64,000 nucleotides of DNA from Roseibium sediminis (GTDB lineage: Bacteria > Pseudomonadota > Alphaproteobacteria > Rhizobiales > Stappiaceae): positions 186,001-250,000 of the forward strand of contig NZ_VXDB01000004.1 in assembly GCF_008711325.1 (NCBI RefSeq), written 5' to 3'. Below, one piece after another: positions 45,771-54,243 of the stretch. The notes under the pieces are model-generated. The model did not search any database. It worked only from the letters and a program-made list of their open reading frames with translations, and was not told the origin of the DNA. How positions within the stretch are numbered: the first letter of the stretch is position 1; every line of letters begins with the position of its first letter. Position numbers and translations under genes: made by a program.

Positions 45771-45800
45771 AAATGGCCGTAACAAACTGTCCGGCCATTT
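45771..45800 (-). terminator. Hairpin between SBP and DctQ genes (system 3)
   Basis: On the minus strand AAATGGCCG and CGGCCATTT pair perfectly across 12 nt and are followed by TTTTC overlapping the stem end. It resembles the attenuator of system 1, but the T-run is short. Confidence 0.55.
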
Positions 45801-45827
45801 CCTGTCTGGTGTGTGTTTGACGGCGCC

Positions 45828-46826
45828 TTATTTGCCGGAGGCGTCGGCGACTGCAGCCAACCAGGCGTCAAAGACGTCCGCCCCAACTTCATCGCGATAG
45901 GCAGCACGCACCGAAGCGGTCTGGTCAGAGAACACCTGACGCTGGTCGGCGGTCAGATCGACCACATTCACGCCGGACTCGCGGATTTTCTGCAGCTGTC
46001 CGGCCTCTTCGGAATTGACCAGGTCCTGCTGATAGGCTTCTGCCTTCTGCATGGAGTCTTTCAGAAGCGCCTGATGCTCTGCAGAGAGGCCGGAATAGAA
46101 GGCTTCGCTGATCACCGGGATGTAGACGGTAAAGACATGGCCGGTGAGGGAGACGTGCTTCTGGACTTCATAGAAGCGCTGGCTGTCGATTAGGGCAACC
46201 GGGTTTTCCTGTCCGTCAATGACGCCCTGCTGAAGCGCGGAATAGACTTCGCCAAAGTTCATCGGGGTAGGGTTCGCGCCAAGGGCCTCGAAGGTCGCAA
46301 CGTGTGCCGGAACCTTCATGGTCCGAAGCTTGATGCCGTTCAGGTCTTCCGGCTTTTCAATCGGACGGACGTTGTTGGTGACATGGCGCAGGCCATTTTC
46401 AAGCCAGCCGAGGCCGACGAGACCCTGTTCGTTGAGGCGGGAAAGCATCTTGTCGCCAGCTTCTCCATTGAGAACCTTCAGGGCGATATCCTTGCTCGCA
46501 TACATGTAGGGCAGCTCGATTACGGCGAATGCCGGGTCCCAGCCTGCAAAGAATGAGGACGGCGAAACGGCCATTTCCAGAACGCCGGTCTGAACGCCCT
46601 CGATCATCTCGCGGTCGGGGCCTAACTGCGAAGATGGGAAGATCTGGATATCGATCTCGCCATTTGATCCGGCTTCAACCAGTTCCTCGAACTTAAGCAG
46701 GGCACGGTGCATGTGATACTGCTCGTTTGCGCCATGCCCGACACGGATGACCGTTTCTGCGGACGCTGCGGTTCCAAGGCCGATAGCCAATGCCACGCCA
46801 ACTGCGCAGCCGAATTTCTTCAACAT
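45828..46826 (-). CDS. TRAP transporter solute-binding protein (system 3)
   Basis: The start at 46826 has GGGAGG upstream; 332 residues. Signal peptide cleaved after AASA, then DctP motifs SSQLGPDREMIEGVQTGVLE and LNGIKLRTMKVPAHVATF with the ligand arginine in KLRTMKV. Operator ATCTGGTATATCAGAT lies 47 nt upstream, so it should respond to GntR regulator 2. The adjacent kinase and aldolase genes suggest a sugar acid as ligand. Confidence 0.93.
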   Translation of the reverse strand: MLKKFGCAVGVALAIGLGTAASAETVIRVGHGANEQYHMHRALLKFEELVEAGSNGEIDIQIFPSSQLGPDREMIEGVQTGVLEMAVSPSSFFAGWDPAFAVIELPYMYASKDIALKVLNGEAGDKMLSRLNEQGLVGLGWLENGLRHVTNNVRPIEKPEDLNGIKLRTMKVPAHVATFEALGANPTPMNFGEVYSALQQGVIDGQENPVALIDSQRFYEVQKHVSLTGHVFTVYIPVISEAFYSGLSAEHQALLKDSMQKAEAYQQDLVNSEEAGQLQKIRESGVNVVDLTADQRQVFSDQTASVRAAYRDEVGADVFDAWLAAVADASGK

Positions 46827-46872
46827 GAATTCCTCCCATGGATGATCGATCAACGCCTCAGCGCAATCTGAC

Positions 46873-46888
46873 ATCTGGTATATCAGAT
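46873..46888. promoter_or_regulatory. Operator of GntR regulator 2, TRAP side
   Basis: ATCTGGTATATCAGAT is a 16-bp palindrome with one mismatch. The identical sequence occurs at 47930-47945 beside the regulator gene. Confidence 0.78.
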
Positions 46889-47227
46889 CTAAAATATAAC
46901 GCAAGCGATTTTGGGAATGCGCGATCCGAAGTGGCGTTCCGCCGGGGAGGGGGGTGCTCAACGAGAGGGAGAGAGGTGCCTGTTCAGGCGATGAAACAAC
47001 GTCTTGGCGGCGAAAGCCCAAGGGGCGAGGTACTGCAGAAAAGTGATGCAAGGGCAGGAGCTTGAGGCAGTTGCCGGGGAGTGCTGCCAAATGCCTGGCA
47101 GCCTGAATCCGCAGAAGGTGGTCTTCTGCTCCGGGCAAAAGACGACTCACTGACGAGGACAGATGTCTTGTCAGGGTGTTGGCGATTTCAGAACAGGAAG
47201 AGATGCCGTGTGCGGAGTCCGCAGGGC
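46889..47227. other. Intergenic stretch upstream of TRAP system 3, no gene seen
   Basis: About 340 nt between the operator and the GntR stop codon. I see no convincing reading frame with a ribosome-binding site. A short hairpin (TGCGGACTCCGCA, about 47210-47222) lies just after the GntR gene but has no T-run. Confidence 0.5.
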
Positions 47228-47908
47228 TTACTGCTCAAATTTCGGCAGCAGTGCAAGGGAGTCGACATAGGTCTTGCGGGTGCGGTCGATGTGAGTTTTC
47301 AGGAGATCCGCGACCTTGGCAAAATCGTTCTGAAGCGCTGCGTCGGCCATCTGGTGATGTTCGTCAAACGACAGCGACGTGTGTTGCGGCAATCCGGACA
47401 GATGAGTCCTGAGGGCTGCAATCTTTCCTGAGTACCGTTCGTAGCTGGCCTGAAGATAGCTGTTGTCGCAGTGCCTGAAAATCAACATGTGGAAGTCGGA
47501 ATCCAGGGACAGGTATTTGCGGCTGTCCTTCTTTTCCTGCGCCTTCGTCATGTCGCGCACGATCTGGGCCATGTCCTTGGCCAACAAGGCCGCGTTGCGT
47601 TCAAGGGCCAGCTTGAACGCAGCCGTTTCGATCACCTGCCGGAAATCGCAGATCTGATTCACTTCCTCAATGGTGAGGGTGAAAACCTGCGCGCCTTTCT
47701 GCGGCTCGATCAGGACCAGACCTTCCTCGCGCAACTGAGCGAGAGCTTCGCGAACCGGTGACTTCGAAACACCCAGTTCCTCGGAGATTTTCCGCTCCGA
47801 CAAGGGTTGGCCCATCTTGAACGTCCCGTGGATGATTTGCTCACGGATATGCTCAAGCGCGAGTTCTCTCAGGGACTTTGGGCGAACGAGTGTCATCGGT
47901 GCTCTCAT
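47228..47908 (-). CDS. GntR/FCD-family transcriptional regulator (regulon 2)
   Basis: The 226-residue protein has the GntR winged helix (EHIREQIIHGTFKMGQPLSE, then ELGVSKSPVREALAQL) and an FCD domain from about residue 85 with DSDFHMLIFRHC and FDEHHQMADAAL metal-site histidines. The start may be Met1 or Met5. It lies between the TRAP operon and the divergent sugar-acid operon, and near-identical palindromes flank it, so it probably controls both. Confidence 0.92.
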   Translation of the reverse strand: MRAPMTLVRPKSLRELALEHIREQIIHGTFKMGQPLSERKISEELGVSKSPVREALAQLREEGLVLIEPQKGAQVFTLTIEEVNQICDFRQVIETAAFKLALERNAALLAKDMAQIVRDMTKAQEKKDSRKYLSLDSDFHMLIFRHCDNSYLQASYERYSGKIAALRTHLSGLPQHTSLSFDEHHQMADAALQNDFAKVADLLKTHIDRTRKTYVDSLALLPKFEQ

Positions 47909-47929
47909 TTTCTATTGCAGCTGGAGATT

Positions 47930-47967
47930 ATCTGGTATATCAGATCAATCAAGCTGGAATATCAGAT
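47930..47967. promoter_or_regulatory. Two operators of GntR regulator 2, divergent promoter side
   Basis: ATCTGGTATATCAGAT (47930-47945) is identical to the TRAP-side site. AGCTGGAATATCAGAT (47952-47967) matches at 14 of 16 positions and starts 22 bp further on. They lie between gntR and the 2-hydroxyacid dehydrogenase gene. Confidence 0.78.
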
Positions 47968-48133
47968 GTCAGTATAGTTTCCACTATCAATTGATCGGGC
48001 AGGGCGTGTTCCGATGACGGGATCGCTATGGCCAGATTGGGAGGGATCATGATTTTGATGGTTGAGAATTACGCGTTGCAACGGGCAAACGGACCGGTGC
48101 TTTGCGTTTCTGCGCCTGTTGTCGGTGCGTGCC

Positions 48134-49189
48134 ATGAGTGACGTGAACGGGTTCAGGGCCGATCGCCCGAAAGTGGTCATTACCGACTTTGACTACGGCG
48201 ACATCGATATCGAGACGGAAATCCTTGAGCGTGTCGGGGCGCAGGTGATCGGCCTTCAGGCAAAGACCGAAGAGGACCTTCGTCTCGCTGCTGTCGACTG
48301 CGCGGCGATGATGAATCAGTATGCCCGCATCGGAGCCGCGACGATTGCCGCCATGACCCGGTGCGAGGTGATTGCGCGTTACGGCGTCGGCGTTGATATC
48401 GTCGACGTTGGTGCTGCGACCGACCGCGGAATTCTGGTCACCAACGTTCGTGACTATTGCACCGAGGAAGTGGCCGATCACGCGATTTCCCTGTGGCTGA
48501 CGCTTGCGCGGAAGCTTCATGACTATGACCGCGCGACCCATCAGGGCATTTGGAAATGGCAGAGCGGCCAACCGATCTATCGGCTCCGTGATCGCACGAT
48601 GGGGATCGTCTCCTTTGGCAAGATCGGCCAGGCGATTGCCGACCGCGCCAGAGCCTTTGGTGTGCGTTTGATCGCGTACGATCCTTTTCTTCCTTCCGCC
48701 GTCGCCGCAACCCATGGGGTGGAGCTTGTCTCGAAGGCCGGCCTTCTGGCCCGGTCCGACCACATCCTGATGCAGGCGCCGATGACGCCGGAAACACGGC
48801 ATTTCCTCTCCGATGACGAGTTTGCCGCCATGAGGCCGGGCGCCATTCTGGTCAACACCGGGCGCGGACCGACCGTCGACAATGCTGCGCTCTATCGCGC
48901 GCTCACGGACGGGCATCTGGCCGCCGCCGGACTGGACGATCCAGAGGAAGAACCGGCAAAGCGGGCAAACTGGAGCCCTGCCGACAATCCGATCTTCAGC
49001 CTGCCGAACGTCCTCGTGACCCCTCATGCGGCCTACTACTCCGAGGAGTCCATCCGGGCTGCGCGTGTCATCGCCGCAACGCAGGTGGCCAAGGTTTTGA
49101 CAGGTCAGGCACCGGACTACCCGGTAAATGACCGCGAGCTTCTCTCCAAATCCAATCAGGGAAATGAAAAGAATGTTGCAAGTGTATAA
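48134..49189 (+). CDS. D-2-hydroxyacid dehydrogenase (NAD-dependent)
   Basis: The start at 48134 is the best in-frame ATG, although its ribosome-binding site is weak; 351 residues. It has the dinucleotide motif GIVSFGKIGQAIADRARAFG and the catalytic Arg (CEVIARYGVGVD), Glu-region (GLDDPEEEP) and His (VTPHAAYYSEES). It belongs to the phosphoglycerate/C-terminal-binding-protein-like branch. In this operon it probably interconverts a sugar-derived 2-hydroxy acid and 2-oxo acid. The substrate is not determined by the sequence. Confidence 0.88.
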   Translation: MSDVNGFRADRPKVVITDFDYGDIDIETEILERVGAQVIGLQAKTEEDLRLAAVDCAAMMNQYARIGAATIAAMTRCEVIARYGVGVDIVDVGAATDRGILVTNVRDYCTEEVADHAISLWLTLARKLHDYDRATHQGIWKWQSGQPIYRLRDRTMGIVSFGKIGQAIADRARAFGVRLIAYDPFLPSAVAATHGVELVSKAGLLARSDHILMQAPMTPETRHFLSDDEFAAMRPGAILVNTGRGPTVDNAALYRALTDGHLAAAGLDDPEEEPAKRANWSPADNPIFSLPNVLVTPHAAYYSEESIRAARVIAATQVAKVLTGQAPDYPVNDRELLSKSNQGNEKNVASV

Positions 49190-49844
49190 CGACTTCGAGC
49201 GTCGTCCGGACCTTCTGGAAAAGTTCGACACCCTCATCAAATGCTACTCGTCGACAGCGGTCATCGCCGACGTTCAATATCGAACGGGCGTGATGGACAG
49301 CGGCATCAAGCCGGCATTCCGCGCCAAGGTGACCGGTCAGGCAATCACCGTACAGCTTTCCAAGGGTGACCTTGTCGATCCCCTGAAGGCGCTGGAAATG
49401 GGGCATCCGGGAGACGTGATCGTGGTGGATGCGGGCGGTGATCCGAACACATCTGTTTGCGGTGGTCTGATGGGTGGTCTTGCCAAGAACCGCGGCATCC
49501 GGGGCATGATCATTGACGGTGCGGGCCGCGACACGGACGAACTGGAAGATATCAACTGGCCGATCTGGACCCGCGCAATCACTCCGCGCGGAACACACAC
49601 CATGTTCTCCGGTCGCAAGGAAGAACTGTCCATCAACGTGCCGATTGCCTGTGGCGGTGTCGTAGTCAGGCCGGGCGATTTTATCGTGGCCGATCTGATG
49701 GGCGTAACCGTCGTTCCACTGGAAAAGGCGGAAGAGGTCATCAAGCTCGCGCAAGAGCAGGCTGACAGGGAAGAACTCACCCGCAAGGCGGTTGCGCAGG
49801 GCAAGACGGTAGAGGACCTGCTGAATGAATTCGGCCGTATCTGA
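49173..49844 (+). CDS. RraA-like aldolase/decarboxylase
   Basis: Start is uncertain among ATGs at 49128, 49164 and 49173; 49173 gives 223 residues and avoids a long overlap with the dehydrogenase. The family motif GLAKNRGIRGMIIDGAGRDT followed by DE holds the Arg-Asp-x-x-Glu metal and substrate site of 4-hydroxy-4-methyl-2-oxoglutarate/4-carboxy-4-hydroxy-2-oxoadipate aldolases, so it should be a catalytic member rather than the RNase E inhibitor. It would cleave or decarboxylate a 2-oxo acid made in this operon. It overlaps dgoK by 20 nt. Confidence 0.82.
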   Translation: MLQVYNDFERRPDLLEKFDTLIKCYSSTAVIADVQYRTGVMDSGIKPAFRAKVTGQAITVQLSKGDLVDPLKALEMGHPGDVIVVDAGGDPNTSVCGGLMGGLAKNRGIRGMIIDGAGRDTDELEDINWPIWTRAITPRGTHTMFSGRKEELSINVPIACGGVVVRPGDFIVADLMGVTVVPLEKAEEVIKLAQEQADREELTRKAVAQGKTVEDLLNEFGRI

Positions 49845-50745
49845 GGCTGCACTCATTGGCCTGGATTGGGGGACGTCCTCTTTCCGGGCCTACCTGATCG
49901 GGAAAGATGGCCAGGTTCGCGAACAGAAAAGCGCAGCGCAAGGGATCATGGCGATCAAGGACCGCGACTTCGAGGGCGCGTTCCGAAGTCTCCTTTCATC
50001 CTGGTCCGGCCATTTTTCCCTCCCGGTCATCGCATCGGGCATGATTACCAGCCGGAACGGCTGGGTCGAAACGCCATACGTTCCGGTTCCAGCCGGTAAG
50101 GATGCGCTCGCATCCCGGCTGGTTCCTTATCGCGTCGACAGTGGATTGGAGATCCATTTCGTTCCGGGGCTCAATGCCAGCCACGATGCAGCGCCTGATG
50201 TCATGCGCGGTGAAGAGGTACAAGTTGTTGGCGCCTCGGCTGAAGCAAAAGGCGAGGGTCATGTGGTCCTTCCCGGCACCCACAGCAAATGGGTGAAGGT
50301 CGAAGCTGGCCGGATCGTTGACTTTCACACCTTCATGACCGGGGAAGTGTTTGCGGCACTGAAAACCCACACCATCTTGGGAACCCTGATGACCGGCGGT
50401 TCGTTCAGCTGCGAAGGGTTCGAACAGGGTGTCCGGTCGGGCCTTTGCGGCGATGGTGATCTTTTACACCGCCTGTTCCATGTCCGAACCCTGCCGCTCT
50501 TCGACCGATTGCCCCGCACAGCCGCAGCCGATTACCTGTCCGGGATTCTGATCGGTTCAGAAATTCGCTCCGGCCTTGCCAGTCATAAGAACGGGGACGC
50601 CGTTACGCTGATCGGTCGCGGAGACCTGACAGACAGATACGCCTGTGCCCTGACAGTCGCCGGAATGAAAAGCCGGATTGCATCTGAGACAGTTGTCGCA
50701 AGTGGGCTCTTTGAAATCGCCAAATCAGCAGGATTGACATCATGA
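49825..50745 (+). CDS. dgoK: 2-dehydro-3-deoxygalactonokinase
   Basis: The 306-residue protein has the N-terminal GLDWGTSSFRAYLI phosphate loop of DgoK and later LPGTHSKWVKVEAGRIVDFH and FMTGEVFAAL blocks specific to the family. GAGG 8 nt upstream supports the ATG inside the RraA gene. It phosphorylates 2-keto-3-deoxygalactonate for the aldolase encoded next, as in the DeLey-Doudoroff route. No dgoD-type dehydratase is in the window. Confidence 0.93.
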   Translation: MNSAVSEAALIGLDWGTSSFRAYLIGKDGQVREQKSAAQGIMAIKDRDFEGAFRSLLSSWSGHFSLPVIASGMITSRNGWVETPYVPVPAGKDALASRLVPYRVDSGLEIHFVPGLNASHDAAPDVMRGEEVQVVGASAEAKGEGHVVLPGTHSKWVKVEAGRIVDFHTFMTGEVFAALKTHTILGTLMTGGSFSCEGFEQGVRSGLCGDGDLLHRLFHVRTLPLFDRLPRTAAADYLSGILIGSEIRSGLASHKNGDAVTLIGRGDLTDRYACALTVAGMKSRIASETVVASGLFEIAKSAGLTS

Positions 50746-51389
50746 GCCTTTGGGATGCCGCCCTTTCAGACAATCCGATGATCGCGATCCTGCGCGGTAT
50801 CAGACCGGAACAGGCAACAGACGTTGCCGATGTTCTGGTGGATGCCGGGTTTCGGATCATCGAAGTGCCGCTCAATTCGCCGGATGCCTTCGCATCCATC
50901 CGTTTGATCGCGCAAAGGCACGGGCAGTCGGTTGTGGTCGGTGCCGGCACTGTCACAACGGCAGGTGATGTGGACAAGGTGGCGGAGGCGGGCGGTACGA
51001 TCATCGTGGCGCCCAACATGGATCCGCAAGTCGGCGCGCAGGCCCGGCTTCGCGGGATGAAATGGTGTCCGGGAGTTGCCACGCCCACGGAGGCCTTTGC
51101 CGCTCTCGCATCGGGGGCAGCAGTCCTGAAATTCTTTCCTGCAGAGCTGATCTCTCCGAAAGCCATCGCGGCTGTCCGCGCCGTGCTTCCCCGGGACACG
51201 GTCGTTGCAGCTGTCGGCGGAATTACACCGGACACGATGGCGGAGTACCACTCCGCCGGGGTGAACAGTTTTGGTTTGGGATCTGCGCTTTTTAAGCCGG
51301 GAATTGCCCTTGACGAGATTCGGGATCGCGCAGAGGCTTTCGTGCGCGCCTACAGAAGTCTGGCCGAGGGGAGAAATCGCAAACCATGA
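50742..51389 (+). CDS. dgoA: 2-dehydro-3-deoxy-6-phosphogalactonate aldolase
   Basis: The 215-residue class I aldolase of the KDPG/KDPGal family has the Glu in IAILRGIRPEQA, the Schiff-base lysine in AAVLKFFPAELISPKAI and the phosphate loop AVGGITPDT. It cleaves the kinase product to pyruvate and glyceraldehyde 3-phosphate. ATGA overlaps on both sides tie it to dgoK and the SDR gene. Confidence 0.93.
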   Translation: MSLWDAALSDNPMIAILRGIRPEQATDVADVLVDAGFRIIEVPLNSPDAFASIRLIAQRHGQSVVVGAGTVTTAGDVDKVAEAGGTIIVAPNMDPQVGAQARLRGMKWCPGVATPTEAFAALASGAAVLKFFPAELISPKAIAAVRAVLPRDTVVAAVGGITPDTMAEYHSAGVNSFGLGSALFKPGIALDEIRDRAEAFVRAYRSLAEGRNRKP

Positions 51390-52090
51390 CCAGGACGGCT
51401 CTCGTAACCGGCGGAACCAGAGGAATTGGGGCAGGGGTCGCCGAAGTCCTGAAGTCTGCAGGCTGGCGCGTGATTGCAGCCAGCGCCTCGCAGGAGGAAA
51501 TCGCCGAATTCACGACAGCCACCGGTATTGAGGCCTGCTATCTCGACGTGACAGACAAGAAGAGTGTCGACAGCGTTTTTGGCGGGCTGGAACAACTGGA
51601 TGCATTGATCAACTGCGCGGGCATTCTTCAGCGCGAGCGGGAATACGATATCGAGGTGTTCCAGCGGGTCATCGATGTGAACCTGACGGGCACGATGCGA
51701 ACATGTCTCGCGGCTCATCCGTTGCTCGCCAAATCAGGCGGCTCCATCGTCAACACCGCGTCCATGCTGAGCTTTTTCGGCGGGCCTTTGGTTCCGGCCT
51801 ATTCTGCTTCCAAGGGCGGTGTCGCCCAGCTGACCAAGGCGCTTGCTGGAAAATGGGCTGTCGACGGCATCCGGGTCAATGCCATCGCACCGGGATGGAT
51901 TGCCACCAACATGACCGATGCGCTGCGGGACGATCCAAAACGGAACGAACCGATCCTCGGGCGCACTCCGATGAAACGGTGGGGGCAACCGGACGAGATT
52001 GGCGAGCTTGTCGCCTGGTTGGTTTCCGACAAGGCGAGCTTCGTGACAGGGGCAATCTATCCAGTTGACGGCGGTTATTCCGCAATGTGA
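51386..52090 (+). CDS. Short-chain dehydrogenase/reductase (sugar-acid operon)
   Basis: The 234-residue SDR has the cofactor motif VTGGTRGIGAGVAE, the NAG-like INCAGILQ, Ser in VNTASMLSF and the catalytic YSASKGG. It resembles gluconate 5-dehydrogenase or KduD-type enzymes in length. It likely oxidises or reduces a keto group of the imported sugar acid. It overlaps dgoA as ATGA. Confidence 0.88.
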   Translation: MTRTALVTGGTRGIGAGVAEVLKSAGWRVIAASASQEEIAEFTTATGIEACYLDVTDKKSVDSVFGGLEQLDALINCAGILQREREYDIEVFQRVIDVNLTGTMRTCLAAHPLLAKSGGSIVNTASMLSFFGGPLVPAYSASKGGVAQLTKALAGKWAVDGIRVNAIAPGWIATNMTDALRDDPKRNEPILGRTPMKRWGQPDEIGELVAWLVSDKASFVTGAIYPVDGGYSAM

Positions 52091-52102
52091 GGAGACGAGG
52101 GA

Positions 52103-52624
52103 ATGCAAGACGCAAAGGATGAACGGCTGATCCCTTATCAGCTGCCCTTTCCCAAAGATGCGCAGCAGGAGATTGTTGTTCCCGATGCCATTCCAACCGA
52201 CGAACGGATCTGGGTCCCGCAGGCGGAGAATGTCTCTTTTCGTCCACTGTGCCTGAACCGCTCCCAGGGCTACTGGATGAACCTCTTGCGGGTTCGAAAG
52301 TCCGGTGTCCTGTCGCGACATCGGCATTCGCAGCCGGTCCACGGCTGGGTGCTCAAGGGGCGATGGTACTATCTTGAACATGACTGGGTGGCCGAGCCCG
52401 GTGGTTATGTCTACGAGCCGCCCGGTGAAACCCACACGCTTGTCGTGCCGGACGATGTTGAGGAAATGATCACCTATTTTCAGGTGAACGGCGTCATGTG
52501 CTACGTCGACCCCTATGGCAACGTGCAGGGCTACGAAGACGTCTTCACGAAGATCGACATGTGCCGGAAACACTATGAGGACGTGGGGCTTGGTGCTGAT
52601 TTTGTCGATCAGTTCATTCGCTGA
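52103..52624 (+). CDS. Cupin protein, 2,4'-dihydroxyacetophenone dioxygenase-like
   Basis: The 173-residue single-domain cupin has HRHSQPVHGWVLKGRWYYLE and the second motif PGGYVYEPPGETHTLVV, giving a His-rich metal site. The layout is like the cupin family of 2,4'-dihydroxyacetophenone dioxygenase, though such family labels are weak. It may be a sugar isomerase or dioxygenase of the operon. It is the last gene before a 215-nt gap. Confidence 0.78.
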   Translation: MQDAKDERLIPYQLPFPKDAQQEIVVPDAIPTDERIWVPQAENVSFRPLCLNRSQGYWMNLLRVRKSGVLSRHRHSQPVHGWVLKGRWYYLEHDWVAEPGGYVYEPPGETHTLVVPDDVEEMITYFQVNGVMCYVDPYGNVQGYEDVFTKIDMCRKHYEDVGLGADFVDQFIR

Positions 52625-52839
52625 CACTGGTCACTGCCACCAAGCTTTGAGCTGGCCCGGCATCGTCCGGGCCTGAGTATTTGCGGGATTGCACGATGGA
52701 TGCCCCAAGGGCATAGTCCCGCATCGGATCAGACATTTTGTGCAGGCCTCAATTTTCGAGAGCCTGCTGCATCCGTTCAATTCAGGGCCGGGTTCTCCGG
52801 CTCTTTCCTTCGATCATGACTATCAGAGATGAGCGCGAC
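52625..52839. other. Gap between the sugar-acid operon and the HMG-CoA reductase gene
   Basis: A 7-bp stem (GGCCCGG at 52654-52660, CCGGGCC at 52667-52673) without a T-run lies near the left end. CAGGC/GCCTG and GGGCCGGG/CCGG repeats follow. No gene seen; a promoter for mvaA is expected here but I could not identify one. Confidence 0.45.
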
Positions 52840-54120
52840 ATGAGTGACGCCCCGACATCCCGACTTGAGGGTCTCCACAAGATGACACCGGCCGAACGTC
52901 TGCAGGCGGTCGCACGCCAGACGAACCTCGGCAATGAAGCGGTGTCTGATCTCGTTTCCGCAGCAGAAGGGCGTATTGAGCTGGCCGACCGGTTGGTGGA
53001 AAACGCGATTTCGGTGATGTCTATCCCTGTCGGGATTGCCACCAACATGATCGTGGATGGTCGGGACGTTCTGGTGCCGATGGCAACGGAGGAATCCTCC
53101 GTGATTGCAGCTGTTTGCAACGCTGCCAAACGCTGCCGGGGAACTGGCGGTTTTGTCACGTCGAGCAGCGGCCCGGTCATGGCCGCTCAGGTCCAGCTGC
53201 TGGGAGGCGGCGATCCGAACAACGTACGTCTCAAGGTCTATGAGCGCATCAATGAAATCCGTGCGATCTGTGACGAGGTCGACCCACTCCTGGTCAAGGT
53301 CGGCGGTGGGTTCCGCGATGTGGATGTGCGGGTGGTCGATACCGCCGAAGGTCCCATGACCATCGTCCATATCATCGTGGACACCAGAGATGCGATGGGG
53401 GCCAATGCGGTCAACAGCATGGCGGAAGCGCTTGCTCCGAAGCTCAGTGAGTGGACCGGCGCGCGCAGTCTTCTGCGTATTCTGACGAACCTTGCGGATC
53501 GCCGTGTCGTCCGAGCCCGTGCGGTCTGGCCGCTGGAGGAAATCGGCGGCCAGGAGGTGCGCGACAACATGTTGTCAGCCTATCACTTTGCCGACGCCGA
53601 TCCGTATCGGGCCGCAACCCACAACAAGGGCATCATGAACGGTGTCAGCGCGGTGGTTCTGGCAACGGGGAATGACACGCGGGCCATTGAAGCCGGGGCG
53701 CATGCCTTTGCGTCCCGGGATGGCCGCTATCGCTCGATGTCGCGCTGGGAGCGCGATCCTGCCGGAAATCTCGTTGGCTCACTTGAGATGCCGATGGCGG
53801 TTGGGCTCGTTGGCGGAGCAACGAAGGTGCATCCGACCGCAAGAGCAAATCTGGCCGTGCTTGGTGTTTCAAGTGCAGATGAGCTCGCCCGTATCATTGT
53901 CTCGATTGGGTTGGCGCAGAATTTTGCTGCCATGCGCGCCCTGGCGACAACCGGTATCCAGAAAGGGCACATGGCGCTGCATGCGCAGAATGTGGCGCTG
54001 GTGGTCGGGGCTGTCGGCGATGAGGTGGACAAGGTGGCAAGCGAGCTCAAGGCGCTTGGAAAGGTGCGACAGGATCTTGCCGAGGAAATTCTGGCGCGAA
54101 TTCGCGCCGATAACAGCTGA
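52840..54120 (+). CDS. mvaA: Class II hydroxymethylglutaryl-CoA reductase
   Basis: The start at 52840 is chosen for the MSDAPTSRLEGLHKM N-terminus; ATG at 52816 is possible, and neither has a strong ribosome-binding site. The 426-residue protein has the catalytic Glu84 (ATEESSVIAA), the dinucleotide motif DAMGANAVN, the catalytic Lys in HNKGIMNGVS, Asp in ATGNDTRAIE and His near the C-terminus (HMALHAQN). These are the hallmarks of class II enzymes. In Pseudomonas mevalonii the class II enzyme degrades mevalonate. No other mevalonate pathway gene, and no HMG-CoA lyase, is in the window, so a catabolic role with TRAP system 4 is the better guess. Confidence 0.92.
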   Translation: MSDAPTSRLEGLHKMTPAERLQAVARQTNLGNEAVSDLVSAAEGRIELADRLVENAISVMSIPVGIATNMIVDGRDVLVPMATEESSVIAAVCNAAKRCRGTGGFVTSSSGPVMAAQVQLLGGGDPNNVRLKVYERINEIRAICDEVDPLLVKVGGGFRDVDVRVVDTAEGPMTIVHIIVDTRDAMGANAVNSMAEALAPKLSEWTGARSLLRILTNLADRRVVRARAVWPLEEIGGQEVRDNMLSAYHFADADPYRAATHNKGIMNGVSAVVLATGNDTRAIEAGAHAFASRDGRYRSMSRWERDPAGNLVGSLEMPMAVGLVGGATKVHPTARANLAVLGVSSADELARIIVSIGLAQNFAAMRALATTGIQKGHMALHAQNVALVVGAVGDEVDKVASELKALGKVRQDLAEEILARIRADNS

Positions 54121-54243
54121 GAGGGTAAGTCTATCCGTTTCAGTGGTTTACCGGCGGTGCAGATCGTGCCGAAGAAAGAAAATACCTCGACGAACAAACC
54201 GAATTGTAGATTCTATCGCCAATAGTGTGCGAATAGACAAGGC

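Noticed and set aside
49173-49844. RNase E inhibitor RraA
   Set aside because: The catalytic Arg-Asp-x-x-Glu motif is intact and the gene is inside a catabolic operon, so an aldolase is more likely.
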